Shown here in pieces: positions 1 to 8,647 of a stretch of 57,520 nt of DNA. Under the pieces are notes generated by a model. It made no database searches. It saw only the letters and a list, made by a program, of their open reading frames with translations, and was not told where the DNA came from. The stretch is from JAQWBS01 sp047975765. GTDB taxonomy: Bacteria; Pseudomonadota; Alphaproteobacteria; RF32; CAG-239. The first letter of the stretch is position 1, and each line of letters begins with the position of its first letter. The stretch covers positions 1 through 57,520 of the forward strand of contig JBKEEF010000014.1 of assembly GCA_047975765.1 (NCBI GenBank), read 5' to 3'. A program made the position numbers and the translations under genes.

Positions 1-197
1 GATTGGCTTGAATAAGCTGTTCTAATGTTTGCTGTCAAAGTAGAAACTTGGTCAGCCAATTTTTGTTCTTTAAATTTGCTCATTGCTTTTGAATAACCAG
101 CGATACCTGCAACAGACAAGATACCAACAATCGCCAAAACAGCAAGCATTTCAACCATTGAACGACCAGTTTGTTCACTTAAATAGATTTTTTTCAT
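1..197 (-). CDS. pilS: Type IV prepilin, 3' end outside the window (PilS-like)
   Basis: The first 65 codons are present; the rest lies left of the window. The protein starts MKKIYLSEQTG followed by RSMVEMLAVLAIVGILSV and GIAGYSKAM. This is a classic prepilin N-terminus: a short basic leader ending in Gly, a cleavage site, Glu at mature position 5 and a long hydrophobic helix. The mature residue is Arg rather than the usual Phe/Met. It is the last visible gene of an R64-like pil operon, so I take it as the major pilin that polymerises into the pilus. The start ATG at 197 follows AGGGGA. No prepilin peptidase is in the window. The exact match to this N-terminal signature in AT-rich gut Alphaproteobacteria is from memory. 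Confidence 0.88.
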   Translation of the reverse strand, partial: MKKIYLSEQTGRSMVEMLAVLAIVGILSVAGIAGYSKAMSKFKEQKLADQVSTLTANIRTAYSSQ

Positions 198-268
198 TTT
201 GTTTTTCCCCTAGAATATTTTAATTATAAATAATTTTTACTCACACATCTATTTTATATCAGTTAGAT

Positions 269-297
269 ATTAAAGTAAGCTTGATTTTTGTCATCAA
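269..297 (-). promoter_or_regulatory. Candidate promoter for the pilin gene
   Basis: On the minus strand TTGATG (297-292) and TTTAAT (274-269) are separated by 17 bases, giving a leader of about 65 bases before the pilin ATG at 197. A separate pilin promoter would allow the subunit to be made in excess over the assembly proteins upstream. A second TATAAT (228-223) lies closer to the gene but has no good -35 partner. Confidence 0.35.
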
Positions 298-300
298 ATT

Positions 301-834
301 TTATTCAAATGTCCACAAAATATCGTTTTGTTGATTGTTTTTACAAACAATTTTTGCAGAATCTATTGAAATAGGAAGTTTGTTCTCCCCATCCCAACTA
401 AACTCAACAACTTTTTCAATGTTCTTAACTTTAACAGAAACCAAAGAAATTTTTTGACTTTCTTGAAGTTCATAGGCAACCAAATTGATGCATTCTTTCT
501 GATTGAGCCCTATATACGTCACATCAAAAGTTCTTTCACCTGGCATTACTTTATATCCTTCGAAATCTTTTCCGATGATTACATTTTTACCAAGTCCGTT
601 GACTATTCTATTCTCGTTTACGTTATTAATCAAGTTTTTTTCGATTATAAATTTATTATCTAAGCCCCAGTATCCAGGCTTATTTTTAAATTCTTTTCTG
701 ATAATATCACTTGTTGTAAAGAGTTCTTTTGTTATCTCTCCATTTCTGAGGGTATAATAGAAAAAGCTAAGAAACCCTACAAGAATAACAAGAACAAGTA
801 ATAGTCCTATAAAAGATGTTTTCTTTTTTGTCAT
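301..834 (-). CDS. Pilin-like membrane protein of the pil operon (no prepilin cleavage site)
   Basis: A 177-residue protein with a basic N-terminus, one hydrophobic helix (about residues 8-28) and a soluble domain. The domain has two cysteines (in ECINLV and IVCKNN) and a C-terminus ILWTFE. A disulfide-closed C-terminal loop ending in a Trp-rich strand is typical of type IVb pilin globular domains, and CINLV is common in PilS-like pilins. There is no Gly-x4-Glu prepilin signature, so it may be a minor-pilin relative that is anchored rather than processed. It starts 3 bases after pilR and is followed by the pilin gene. The assignment rests on position and domain style. Confidence 0.6.
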   Translation of the reverse strand: MTKKKTSFIGLLLVLVILVGFLSFFYYTLRNGEITKELFTTSDIIRKEFKNKPGYWGLDNKFIIEKNLINNVNENRIVNGLGKNVIIGKDFEGYKVMPGERTFDVTYIGLNQKECINLVAYELQESQKISLVSVKVKNIEKVVEFSWDGENKLPISIDSAKIVCKNNQQNDILWTFE

Positions 835-837
835 TGA

Positions 838-1962
838 CTATAATCCCATTGATGATGTGATTTGATCTTGCATCGCAAACACGCCAAGCGTTGCCCAAGC
901 AATAACCCCACCAACTGAAAGTAAGGCAACCATGCTCAGAATTGACGCTTTTTGTTCAATCATATACACACTCTCATCAAGCCAGTTGTTTGCTAAATTG
1001 TCCAAAGCTTCTTCAAAGTTATCTAACTCTGAATAAATTTTCAAATCTGCAACGATTTCTTTGTCTGGGAAATTAAGTCCAGTTTTTAATAAGGCTTGTC
1101 CTAAGTTATCACCATTGTTAATGAAAACTAAAGTCTTATCGATTCTTTCTTGCAAGTACTTACTAGAGTCTTTTCTCAAAGCTCTTAATGCTGTTGAAAC
1201 AGGTGTTCCTCCCTTAATGAGTGCTGAAAGAGCAAGCAGCCAAGTGATTCCAGCAAAAACTTTATAAAGTGACCAAGGTGGCATATTATCTACAATTGCT
1301 CTAGTTTTTCCGGTCCAAATTCCGATTGTAGAGTAAATGATAATCATGATAGTCGGAAGAGCAGCGAAGGCAAAAGCCCAGTTTTTATCAATCCATACAG
1401 AAACATCATACACAGATGCGGCATTTCCTCTCCAAACAACACCAGGAGCTGCTTCCACCATTGGCGGAACCATGTAGACACCAATGCCATAAATAATCAG
1501 AACTGCCATCATAAAAAGAAAAGCAGGGTAAGTAACTGCCCCAATAATTGGGCGAATCATTTTTGTTGAACCTTCTGTTACTTTAATGAGGTTGATAATA
1601 GCGCCTTCTAAGTCGGATACGTCACCTACAGAAAGCATCAATCTTTCTCTATCTGGTGCCCAGCCTCTTAAAGCTTCGGAAAAAGGAAGACCGTTTTGAA
1701 GTGCTCTCGCCCAAGCGGCAACGGCGATTGCCATTGGTTCATTTGGATTTTTACCTCCATTGGAAAAACCATCATGAAGCATATCTAGGGCATTCATAAG
1801 TGAAAATCTGTTACTCATTAAAGCCGCGATTTTTTTAAATACCTTAAGTCGCACAGCTCCCGAAAACTGACAAATCATTCTTGCATAGTAGACTTCAACA
1901 TTACTCAAGCTGTTCATAGCTTTGTTTAATGATGTTGATCTGCGTTTTGGATCTTTTGACAT
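838..1962 (-). CDS. pilR: PilR/GspF-family inner-membrane platform protein
   Basis: 374 residues with two type II secretion F-type cytoplasmic helical domains (about residues 35-150 and 240-345). Hydrophobic segments lie near 145-170, 190-215 and the C-terminus. The family forms the inner-membrane platform on which the PilQ ATPase adds pilins to the growing fibre. The length matches R64 PilR. The ATG at 1962 has an excellent AAGGAGG seven bases upstream. It lies directly after the ATPase gene, as in R64-type thin-pilus operons. Confidence 0.9.
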   Translation of the reverse strand: MSKDPKRRSTSLNKAMNSLSNVEVYYARMICQFSGAVRLKVFKKIAALMSNRFSLMNALDMLHDGFSNGGKNPNEPMAIAVAAWARALQNGLPFSEALRGWAPDRERLMLSVGDVSDLEGAIINLIKVTEGSTKMIRPIIGAVTYPAFLFMMAVLIIYGIGVYMVPPMVEAAPGVVWRGNAASVYDVSVWIDKNWAFAFAALPTIMIIIYSTIGIWTGKTRAIVDNMPPWSLYKVFAGITWLLALSALIKGGTPVSTALRALRKDSSKYLQERIDKTLVFINNGDNLGQALLKTGLNFPDKEIVADLKIYSELDNFEEALDNLANNWLDESVYMIEQKASILSMVALLSVGGVIAWATLGVFAMQDQITSSMGL

Positions 1963-1973
1963 TTAATGCCTCC

Positions 1974-3623
1974 TTAATAAATCGGTCTTTGGTCTAAGAG
2001 ACCACACCAACGTTCAATTTCTTCTAAATCTATATATCCCTTAAGCATTCTTTCAATAGCTGCTTCTTTGAGGGTTCTACCATTTAAATCGCTTGTCCAA
2101 TATTCAATAGCTTTTCTTGTTTCTCCATTAATCATTAGCTCAAGGAACATTGCATCAGGCATAATGATTTCGGGAACACAAGTACGTCCTTTTACTCCAT
2201 TTCCACCACAGAATTTACAACCAGGACCTTTAACAAAAGCATTTTCCATTCCAAAGTCACCTAAGGCAACTTTTAATCTCTTCACGGAGGCGGCATTTAT
2301 CTTTTCCTTAACAGAAACTCTGCAATGAGGACAAAGCTTTCTAAACAAACGTTGTGCGATGAGACCTTTGATAACTTCTGGGTCGTTCAACATAAAGGAT
2401 TGCACGCCCATATCTCTCATACGGGTAATGATAGCAGGAGCACTGTTGGCGTGAAGTGTCGACCAAACCGAGTGACCTGAAAGAGCACCTTTAAACGTTA
2501 ATTCAGCGGCAGAAAGTGTACGAATTTCACCAACCATTAAAATATCAGGGTCGGAACGGAGCGCTGCAGAAAGAGCTTTAGTAAATTGTTCATCTTTTTC
2601 TTCTTCAGTATTCGCATTTGTCACCGGCATTTGTCTTGCACCCGGAATTGGATACTCTGGAGGATCTTCCACTGTAATTAGATTAACTTCATAGTTTTTA
2701 TCTTGCAAAAGTCTAATCATATTTCTTTGTAAAGTTGTGGATTTTCCAGAACCCGTTGGACCTGAAATGATATTCAGTCCAATTGGATTGGCACGCAAAC
2801 GATAAAATAAATCAAGTTCATATTGACCAAATCCTAAAGTTTCTAAGTCCCCACTACCATCAGGATTATCGTCTGCATAGAGAAGACGCATAACAAGGTA
2901 TTGCGAACCAAAGGCAATTGGGTTAAATTGTAAACGAATAGCCAAAACATTATGTGGAAGCATCAGCTTTCCTTTGGAACCACGAAGAGGTGTTGAACCT
3001 AGTTTTTGAGCTCCTTGGAATTCATTTTGTGCATAGTTTGAGTCGGAAATGTCAGCAGATGCAAAAGCCGCACGCACAAAGGCTTCGCCCCAGTCCTTGT
3101 TGTATTCCATTTCTTGAATCATCATACCATTGGTACGAAAGAAAATTTGTGTACTACTCGAAGCTACAACAACGTGAACGTCTGAAACTTTTTGTGAGGC
3201 AGCACGGGCAATAACCGTCACAAAGTCTTTTTGCATTTGCAAGCTCTCAATATTCCCATCACTACTTGTATCTGCTGCTGCAAATTTTCTTTCTGCAATA
3301 GCATAAACAGTGTTGAGTTCATTCATGGAAATATATTGAGGTTTTCCAATGTTTAATCTTCTTTTTCTAGCGAGAACTTCAAAACTTAAAACACGTCCAT
3401 CAAATTTATGGTTTTCTGAAACAAGAAATTGTCCATCTGCAAAAAGAGCTAGAAGTCTTCTAGTATCATCATCAATTGCTAAAGAAGAGCCTTGCAAGGT
3501 AAGGAGTCTGTTTCCATTTGCAAAATAAGTATCAATTCTATTAGCAGCTGTGACAACAGGAGGTGGAACTACTCCCCCTCCATTGCTATTTTCTTGCTCT
3601 GTTGTCATTTTTTCTTCAGCCAT
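1974..3623 (-). CDS. pilQ: PilQ/GspE-family pilus assembly ATPase
   Basis: 549 residues, a cytoplasmic secretion ATPase powering pilus extension. The Walker A is GPTGSGKST (about residue 288) and the Walker B region DPDILMVGEIR (about 354). A His box (STLHANSAP) follows, then a four-cysteine zinc motif CPHC/CKFC (about 432 and 468). The tetracysteine module and the N-terminal domain are typical of GspE/PilB-type ATPases and R64 PilQ. There is no second ATPase that could act in retraction in the window. The start at 3623 follows AGGAA. Confidence 0.93.
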   Translation of the reverse strand: MAEEKMTTEQENSNGGGVVPPPVVTAANRIDTYFANGNRLLTLQGSSLAIDDDTRRLLALFADGQFLVSENHKFDGRVLSFEVLARKRRLNIGKPQYISMNELNTVYAIAERKFAAADTSSDGNIESLQMQKDFVTVIARAASQKVSDVHVVVASSSTQIFFRTNGMMIQEMEYNKDWGEAFVRAAFASADISDSNYAQNEFQGAQKLGSTPLRGSKGKLMLPHNVLAIRLQFNPIAFGSQYLVMRLLYADDNPDGSGDLETLGFGQYELDLFYRLRANPIGLNIISGPTGSGKSTTLQRNMIRLLQDKNYEVNLITVEDPPEYPIPGARQMPVTNANTEEEKDEQFTKALSAALRSDPDILMVGEIRTLSAAELTFKGALSGHSVWSTLHANSAPAIITRMRDMGVQSFMLNDPEVIKGLIAQRLFRKLCPHCRVSVKEKINAASVKRLKVALGDFGMENAFVKGPGCKFCGGNGVKGRTCVPEIIMPDAMFLELMINGETRKAIEYWTSDLNGRTLKEAAIERMLKGYIDLEEIERWCGLLDQRPIY

Positions 3624-3673
3624 TGCAAATTCCTGTTTATAATTTCGGGCTCATGCGACCTTTGGCGCACTAA

Positions 3674-4996
3674 CTAATTTACAAACATTCCACTTACAAA
3701 ACTGTCAGGTTTATAGGCTTCATTAGTTTTAGCTTTTTGATCGGCAGCAGTTGCACCCATTGGTGTAAGGCTTTTCATTTTTAATTCAGCATCAGGTTCT
3801 TTGTCTAAAATTCCACCAGCTGAGAAGTAGATATAATCCTTCAGACCACCTCTATCTGCTCTGATATATGTTGGAGCAATTTCTTCAATGATATGTCCAC
3901 TTTTCAAAACAGTTCCTTTTTGGATGAGAAAAGCTTCTGCACCAGACTTGTTGGAAACCTTAGCAATCAAGTTATCACCCTTACCTTTAATTTCTAAGAT
4001 GATATATTCATCGCTTAATCTGAGGTTAGGATCAGAACTTGTGCCAAAGCCAGGAGCTGAAAAAGGATTGCTTATTCCATCAGCTTTTGTTGTTGATAGG
4101 GCCTCAATACGTGCATTCAAAATAGCAATTTGTGCATGGAGACTGTCAATTTCTCTTTGATGAGTATCTTTTGCATTAGCAGCTTCATCAGCAATTTTCG
4201 CTGCAAGATTTCTTAAGTTAGATAGCTTATCCTTGAAATCTTTGAGGGCTTGGTCTCTTTCGCCTTCAGCAGTAGCAATCTCTTTGTATGATTTATTCAA
4301 AGTTTCAATCCACTTTTTGTTTTCAGTAAGCATATGGTTTTTATATGCCTTAATAATTTTTTCTTGTCTTATTTTTTCTAAATTAACTTCGGCAGCCTTA
4401 AGTTTTGCTTGTTCAGCTAATAGCTTCTTCTGTTGTTCAGTTTCCCATTCAGCTTTTTCACGACGTTTTAATTCCTTAGCATCTTCCTCATCTTGAATAG
4501 CTTTTTGTCTTTGAAATTTAATCGCTTCAATTTCAGTTTTAATCTTTTCTCTTCTAAGTTCAATTGTTAAAAGAGCGGTTTGTCTTTCCAAATCTGACAT
4601 TTGCGCAAAAAGTTTTTCATCTGTTTGAGAAATGACTTGATCACCAAACTGATCACTTTGAGCTGATAATAATGGAGTTGTTTTCGCTGTTTCAGAAGAT
4701 GGAGATGGTGCATCAAAAGGCGAATTTGCTGTTGGCAAAATTTCGTTTTCAACATCTTTCTTAACTGCATTAACGTCTGATCCAATTACTGGAGCAGGTT
4801 GAAGAAGGGCATCATTATTATCATCTCCAAACAAAGAAATTTCATCGGGAAGATTGTTATCAATTTCTAATACATCACCGTCAGTTTCCTCAGCTAGAGA
4901 AACAGTGCCTTGAGCTTTGGCTGTATTTATGCTAAATAAAGCAAAAAATAAAGCAAGAGTAATTCTACTCAATATTTTTATCAAATTATAATACAT
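3674..4996 (-). CDS. pilP: PilP-like periplasmic pilus protein with long coiled coil
   Basis: 440 residues from the ATG at 4996, which I prefer to the upstream in-frame ATG at 5029 because AAGGAG sits just before it. A signal peptide ends in NTAKA|QG. An acidic low-complexity stretch is followed by a Lys/Glu/Ala-rich coiled coil (about 125-290). A C-terminal beta domain (about 325-405; EYIILEIKGKGDNLIAKV onward) resembles PilP/GspC HR domains. PilP-type proteins link the inner-membrane platform to the secretin. The reading frame overlaps the end of pilO by 11 bases, which suggests translational coupling. The coiled coil makes it much longer than R64 PilP (about 150 residues). Confidence 0.78.
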   Translation of the reverse strand: MYYNLIKILSRITLALFFALFSINTAKAQGTVSLAEETDGDVLEIDNNLPDEISLFGDDNNDALLQPAPVIGSDVNAVKKDVENEILPTANSPFDAPSPSSETAKTTPLLSAQSDQFGDQVISQTDEKLFAQMSDLERQTALLTIELRREKIKTEIEAIKFQRQKAIQDEEDAKELKRREKAEWETEQQKKLLAEQAKLKAAEVNLEKIRQEKIIKAYKNHMLTENKKWIETLNKSYKEIATAEGERDQALKDFKDKLSNLRNLAAKIADEAANAKDTHQREIDSLHAQIAILNARIEALSTTKADGISNPFSAPGFGTSSDPNLRLSDEYIILEIKGKGDNLIAKVSNKSGAEAFLIQKGTVLKSGHIIEEIAPTYIRADRGGLKDYIYFSAGGILDKEPDAELKMKSLTPMGATAADQKAKTNEAYKPDSFVSGMFVN

Positions 4997-6302
4997 AGAT
5001 AGCTCCTTCGTAATCCCAAGTGTCATCACTGACGTTATATTTTATCATTGTAATATCAAGTCCTGAAAATTTTGTTAATAATTCTCTCCAAACAAGAGGG
5101 TTATTATCTGATTTAAATGTGAATTTTACAGATGAATACACGTTGTTTTGAGGTGAAGTATAAGAAAAACTAGTTAAAGTTACTTTTTGACCCAAAGATT
5201 GAAAGATGTTGTTGAGCATTATCTTAAGATCATAGTTACTTTTAGTTGGAGGTGAATCCACGGTTCTGATATTATTCATCGGCAAAGAAACAATGATATT
5301 ATTTCCATCATCTGAAATAGATCTGCCAGAAAAATTGAGACCAGAATTATCAAGGGCTCTATTAACCCAAGAAATTGTACCAACATCACGTTTCCAATCT
5401 GTCGAAATAGCTGCAGAACTGCATACAATATCACCCCTATTCCAACCTGGTGTCATAACTTTCAAAACAGAAAGAACTCCATCAAGACACTGAGTCATAA
5501 TCTGACTTGGATCTCTCAAACTTTCCCACGGTTTTGGTTCTGGAGGAGGGAGATCTGGTTGAATAATTTTTGGTGCAACTGGTGCAATAATGGGTCTTTT
5601 TGGTGGGGTCAAGAAAATAGCATCAATAATGCTATAAAAAAGCCATAAACCCACGATCACAGAAATCCCAACAATTGTTAAAAGCTTAGTTCCTCTTAAC
5701 GCTTTAATTTTTTGAAGCTTTCCTGTAAGCCCTCTTGAAAAAATTTCTGTAAGGTCAGGATAAGTTGTTTCGTCAATTCCCCATTCTGTAGGCGCAATTT
5801 TATAGCCCCAGTCAGGAACGGCAAGCATTGACATGAACTGCTCTTTAGCCTCTTCTTCACTCTTAAAGAGCATATCACCATCGGAAAGGATAATATCGTT
5901 TCTGACGCATGTATACCACCAACCTTCAGGAACCTTGAATACTGCTACAAAGGAAGAAACATCAGAAAGAGATGAAACAAGCGTAATTGCTGCAACATCT
6001 TCCCCTGTTTTATATCCTTCATGAGAAACACAAATACCAAATTGGGGAGCTTTTCCCTTTTTAATACAAAAGAGGTCAGCACCTTCTAAGATACCTTCAC
6101 TTGCATCTTCAACTTCAGTATAAGGGTCATCAGCATTCTGCAATGGCTGCCAAAACAAACTTGTTGAATAGTTTGAACCGCCCACATTAATTTTGGTTCC
6201 CCATGCTCTATCAGATTCTAAACCATCAACAGAAGGTGCAAAATCAGATGAACCGGTTTCGGTTTGTGAATATTCGTTCATTTCATCAGTTTCATCTAGC
6301 AC
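4986..6302 (-). CDS. pilO: PilO-like inner-membrane pilus protein (PilO2 type)
   Basis: 438 residues starting with GTG at 6302, chosen because GAGGA lies eight bases upstream; an ATG seven codons in is the alternative. The N-terminal ~200 residues form a soluble, presumably cytoplasmic domain. One transmembrane helix (about 205-230) is followed by a proline-rich linker and a periplasmic domain. This layout is that of R64 PilO / type IVb pilus PilO2 proteins, which form the inner-membrane alignment complex with PilP and the platform. It sits between the secretin and pilP genes, as in R64. Confidence 0.8.
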   Translation of the reverse strand: MLDETDEMNEYSQTETGSSDFAPSVDGLESDRAWGTKINVGGSNYSTSLFWQPLQNADDPYTEVEDASEGILEGADLFCIKKGKAPQFGICVSHEGYKTGEDVAAITLVSSLSDVSSFVAVFKVPEGWWYTCVRNDIILSDGDMLFKSEEEAKEQFMSMLAVPDWGYKIAPTEWGIDETTYPDLTEIFSRGLTGKLQKIKALRGTKLLTIVGISVIVGLWLFYSIIDAIFLTPPKRPIIAPVAPKIIQPDLPPPEPKPWESLRDPSQIMTQCLDGVLSVLKVMTPGWNRGDIVCSSAAISTDWKRDVGTISWVNRALDNSGLNFSGRSISDDGNNIIVSLPMNNIRTVDSPPTKSNYDLKIMLNNIFQSLGQKVTLTSFSYTSPQNNVYSSVKFTFKSDNNPLVWRELLTKFSGLDITMIKYNVSDDTWDYEGAIYVL

Positions 6303-6332
6303 GATATTTATCCTCTAGCTCAATGCCTGTTT

Positions 6333-7928
6333 CTAGTTTCTAATTCTTGATTCAGGCGTTAATGGAGTTTCTAAAACAACAGGTGTCATCAGAATAACTA
6401 AAATACTTCTTTCTTTGTCAACAGATACAGATCCCCCGAATAAGGTATTAGAAGCTTTTCCTACGCCTGATTTTTCAAGAGTGTTTCCAGTTCTTTCATA
6501 ACCAGTCAAAACCAATGTTTCACCAGATTTCATAGCCACTTCTTGAGTGAAACCACGAGATTCAATGATAGGGTTTTGAATATATTGACCGTCAGTACCA
6601 AAAGGAACTGTCTCTAATTTAATCAAATCAGATAAAGTGAGGTTGAAAGAAACCATAAGTCTGTTGTGCTCAAGAACGCGAGGAAGTACATCCATTGTGA
6701 AACCTGTTTCAATATCATCTGTTTCAACAGAAATATCCACAAAGTTTGAATCTCCACCACTATTTGTCTTGGTCATTTCAGAAATGTATTTTTGCTTGTT
6801 CACAACTTGAATTGGAGCAGGTTTATTGTTGAGTGTTGTTACAGTACCACTCGTAATCAAGTTTGTTGTTCCTTGAGTTGAGAGGGCTTGAATAGAAGCT
6901 GCAATATTCCAGTTTGAAGGTTTAATAGCCATTGTTAAGTTTTTAGCTATATCACCATCAAGCACAGTTGTTGGGCTCAAAAGTGTAAATGATGTTTTTC
7001 CATCATCAAATCCAGCATTGAGATTTAAGCCATATTTATCCCCATCAGTGAGTTTAACTTGTAAAACTTTGACACTAATTGCAACTTGTTTAGCAAGTCT
7101 TTGGTTTTGTTCATTAACAAATTTTGCCACTTTTTTGATGTCATTAGGGCTAGCTGTCAAAGTGATTGTTCCGTTTGTTGAGTCAATGCTGAGTTTTGCC
7201 TCTGTATCAACCATAGACGTAATAGATTTTTCAATATTTCCCCAAAGTTCAACTTCAGCAGTTGTTGCTAGAGAGATAGATGAATTACCACCACTTCCGG
7301 CACCAGTTGACTGACCACCAACGTTTGCGCTTAAAGATTGTTTTGTTGGTAAGCTATAAAGAACAAAAGTTTTTGTAACATATTTGTAGAAATAGATTTG
7401 ATTATTTTCATATTTCCACCAAATTCCGAAACGTGAACTGACTTCATCAAGAAGTCCACTGAGCGGTCCTTTATAAGAAACAAGCATCTTAGTTGGTTCT
7501 GCCCAACCAAGGTTCATGTTTTCTGAAGTTGGAGCATTGTCAGCAGCTGTGCTGAAAGCATCTTTTTCAAGCTGAGCTGCATATCTCACTTGCATAGACG
7601 TTACTTTGTTAAGCATGTCACCAATTTCATAGAGTGTAATCGGACGATTGCTGACCAAAGTCACACCATCTTTTGCTTCAAGATATGTTGGCAAAGGTTC
7701 ACCTTCATATTCAATAACACTTGTATCGCCAAGCCAGATATCATCCTTCACGCGGACAACATCTTCTGAAGTTGGTGTACCAGGAACTTTTGCTTTTTCT
7801 TTTAAGTTTGTTGCAACTTGAACTTCTCTTTCAGCTGTTGCTTCAGTCTTATCTGAAATTGAGCAGGAGATAACGAAAAATATCGCTACAACACCTAAGC
7901 ATATTTTATATAAATTAGTTAAACGCAT
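6333..7928 (-). CDS. pilN: PilN-type secretin lipoprotein
   Basis: 531 residues from the ATG at 7928. GGAGG lies six bases before this ATG but abuts the ATG at 7934, and the longer start at 7952 has no ribosome site. The lipobox is VISC with Cys at residue 22. N-terminal secretin N domains (residues ~70-260) include FGIWWKYENNQIYFYKY. The C-terminal secretin barrel contains the segments FTMDVLPRV and LVLTGYERTG and ends with LVILMTPVVLE. PilN forms the outer-membrane pore of R64-like thin pili, and TGYER is typical of the PilN branch. The gene overlaps the end of the pilL-like gene by 14 bases. Confidence 0.92.
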   Translation of the reverse strand: MRLTNLYKICLGVVAIFFVISCSISDKTEATAEREVQVATNLKEKAKVPGTPTSEDVVRVKDDIWLGDTSVIEYEGEPLPTYLEAKDGVTLVSNRPITLYEIGDMLNKVTSMQVRYAAQLEKDAFSTAADNAPTSENMNLGWAEPTKMLVSYKGPLSGLLDEVSSRFGIWWKYENNQIYFYKYVTKTFVLYSLPTKQSLSANVGGQSTGAGSGGNSSISLATTAEVELWGNIEKSITSMVDTEAKLSIDSTNGTITLTASPNDIKKVAKFVNEQNQRLAKQVAISVKVLQVKLTDGDKYGLNLNAGFDDGKTSFTLLSPTTVLDGDIAKNLTMAIKPSNWNIAASIQALSTQGTTNLITSGTVTTLNNKPAPIQVVNKQKYISEMTKTNSGGDSNFVDISVETDDIETGFTMDVLPRVLEHNRLMVSFNLTLSDLIKLETVPFGTDGQYIQNPIIESRGFTQEVAMKSGETLVLTGYERTGNTLEKSGVGKASNTLFGGSVSVDKERSILVILMTPVVLETPLTPESRIRN

Positions 7929-8607
7929 TTTCATCCTCCAAAGTTTCAACAACTAAGACACGGTTTCCTTTATAAAAAGTTGCAACAGGAGCAGGTCTTG
8001 CTCTAGCGAAAGCTCTGATAAGTGCTGAACTAACGTCTGCAAATCTACCTCTAAACATTGCACCGGCAGTGATTTTATAGTTTCTGTTTGTATTCCAAAC
8101 AAGTCTCCAACCAGATTTGTCACTCCATTCTGTGAGTGTTTGTTTCAATGTGCCACCTTCTTCTGCAAGCCAGTCTTCTACAGGGTCTTCTGCACTATCG
8201 CTGCTTGCACTAGAATTTCCGTCGCTTGTACCTTCGGAAATATTAATTTGTTCTTCATATTCAATAACTTCTTCGTCGAGTGTAGGAGGGATGGAAGCTG
8301 AAAGGTTGTTTCCTGCACCAGCTTGTGTCACTCTTTGATCACGAGGGTTTCTTTCGCCATATTCTCTGTAATCAGCAGCAACTTGAGTGTAATTCACAAA
8401 CTCTGTTTCTTCACTGTAAGATGTAGGAGCTTGATTTGGGCATGCACTTTCAGCTGCAAACTCATCACAAGAAGCTTCTACTGGAACAGAGTTTGCAGGT
8501 TCCATAATTGATCCTGCACAACCAGCCAATATAAAAAGACATACAAAACTAAAAGCTAAAGGAAAAGCCTTTTTGATTTTTGTGTTTTCATTATTATATT
8601 TTTCCAT
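7915..8607 (-). CDS. pilL: PilL-like lipoprotein with C-terminal TcpQ domain
   Basis: 230 residues. The lipobox is LAGC after a hydrophobic segment; a Ser/Glu-rich spacer follows, then a C-terminal domain (about 150-230) with LKQTLTEWSDKSGWRLVW, NYKITAG and VLVVE. This is the TcpQ pattern of small secretin-partner domains (TcpQ in toxin co-regulated pili, PilL in R64) that help target or assemble the secretin. It immediately precedes and overlaps pilN, which supports a pilotin-like role. Confidence 0.8.
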   Translation of the reverse strand: MEKYNNENTKIKKAFPLAFSFVCLFILAGCAGSIMEPANSVPVEASCDEFAAESACPNQAPTSYSEETEFVNYTQVAADYREYGERNPRDQRVTQAGAGNNLSASIPPTLDEEVIEYEEQINISEGTSDGNSSASSDSAEDPVEDWLAEEGGTLKQTLTEWSDKSGWRLVWNTNRNYKITAGAMFRGRFADVSSALIRAFARARPAPVATFYKGNRVLVVETLEDENAFN

Positions 8608-8647
8608 AGTTTTTTATCCATCTTTTTGGAGACATTAACAGAAAAAT

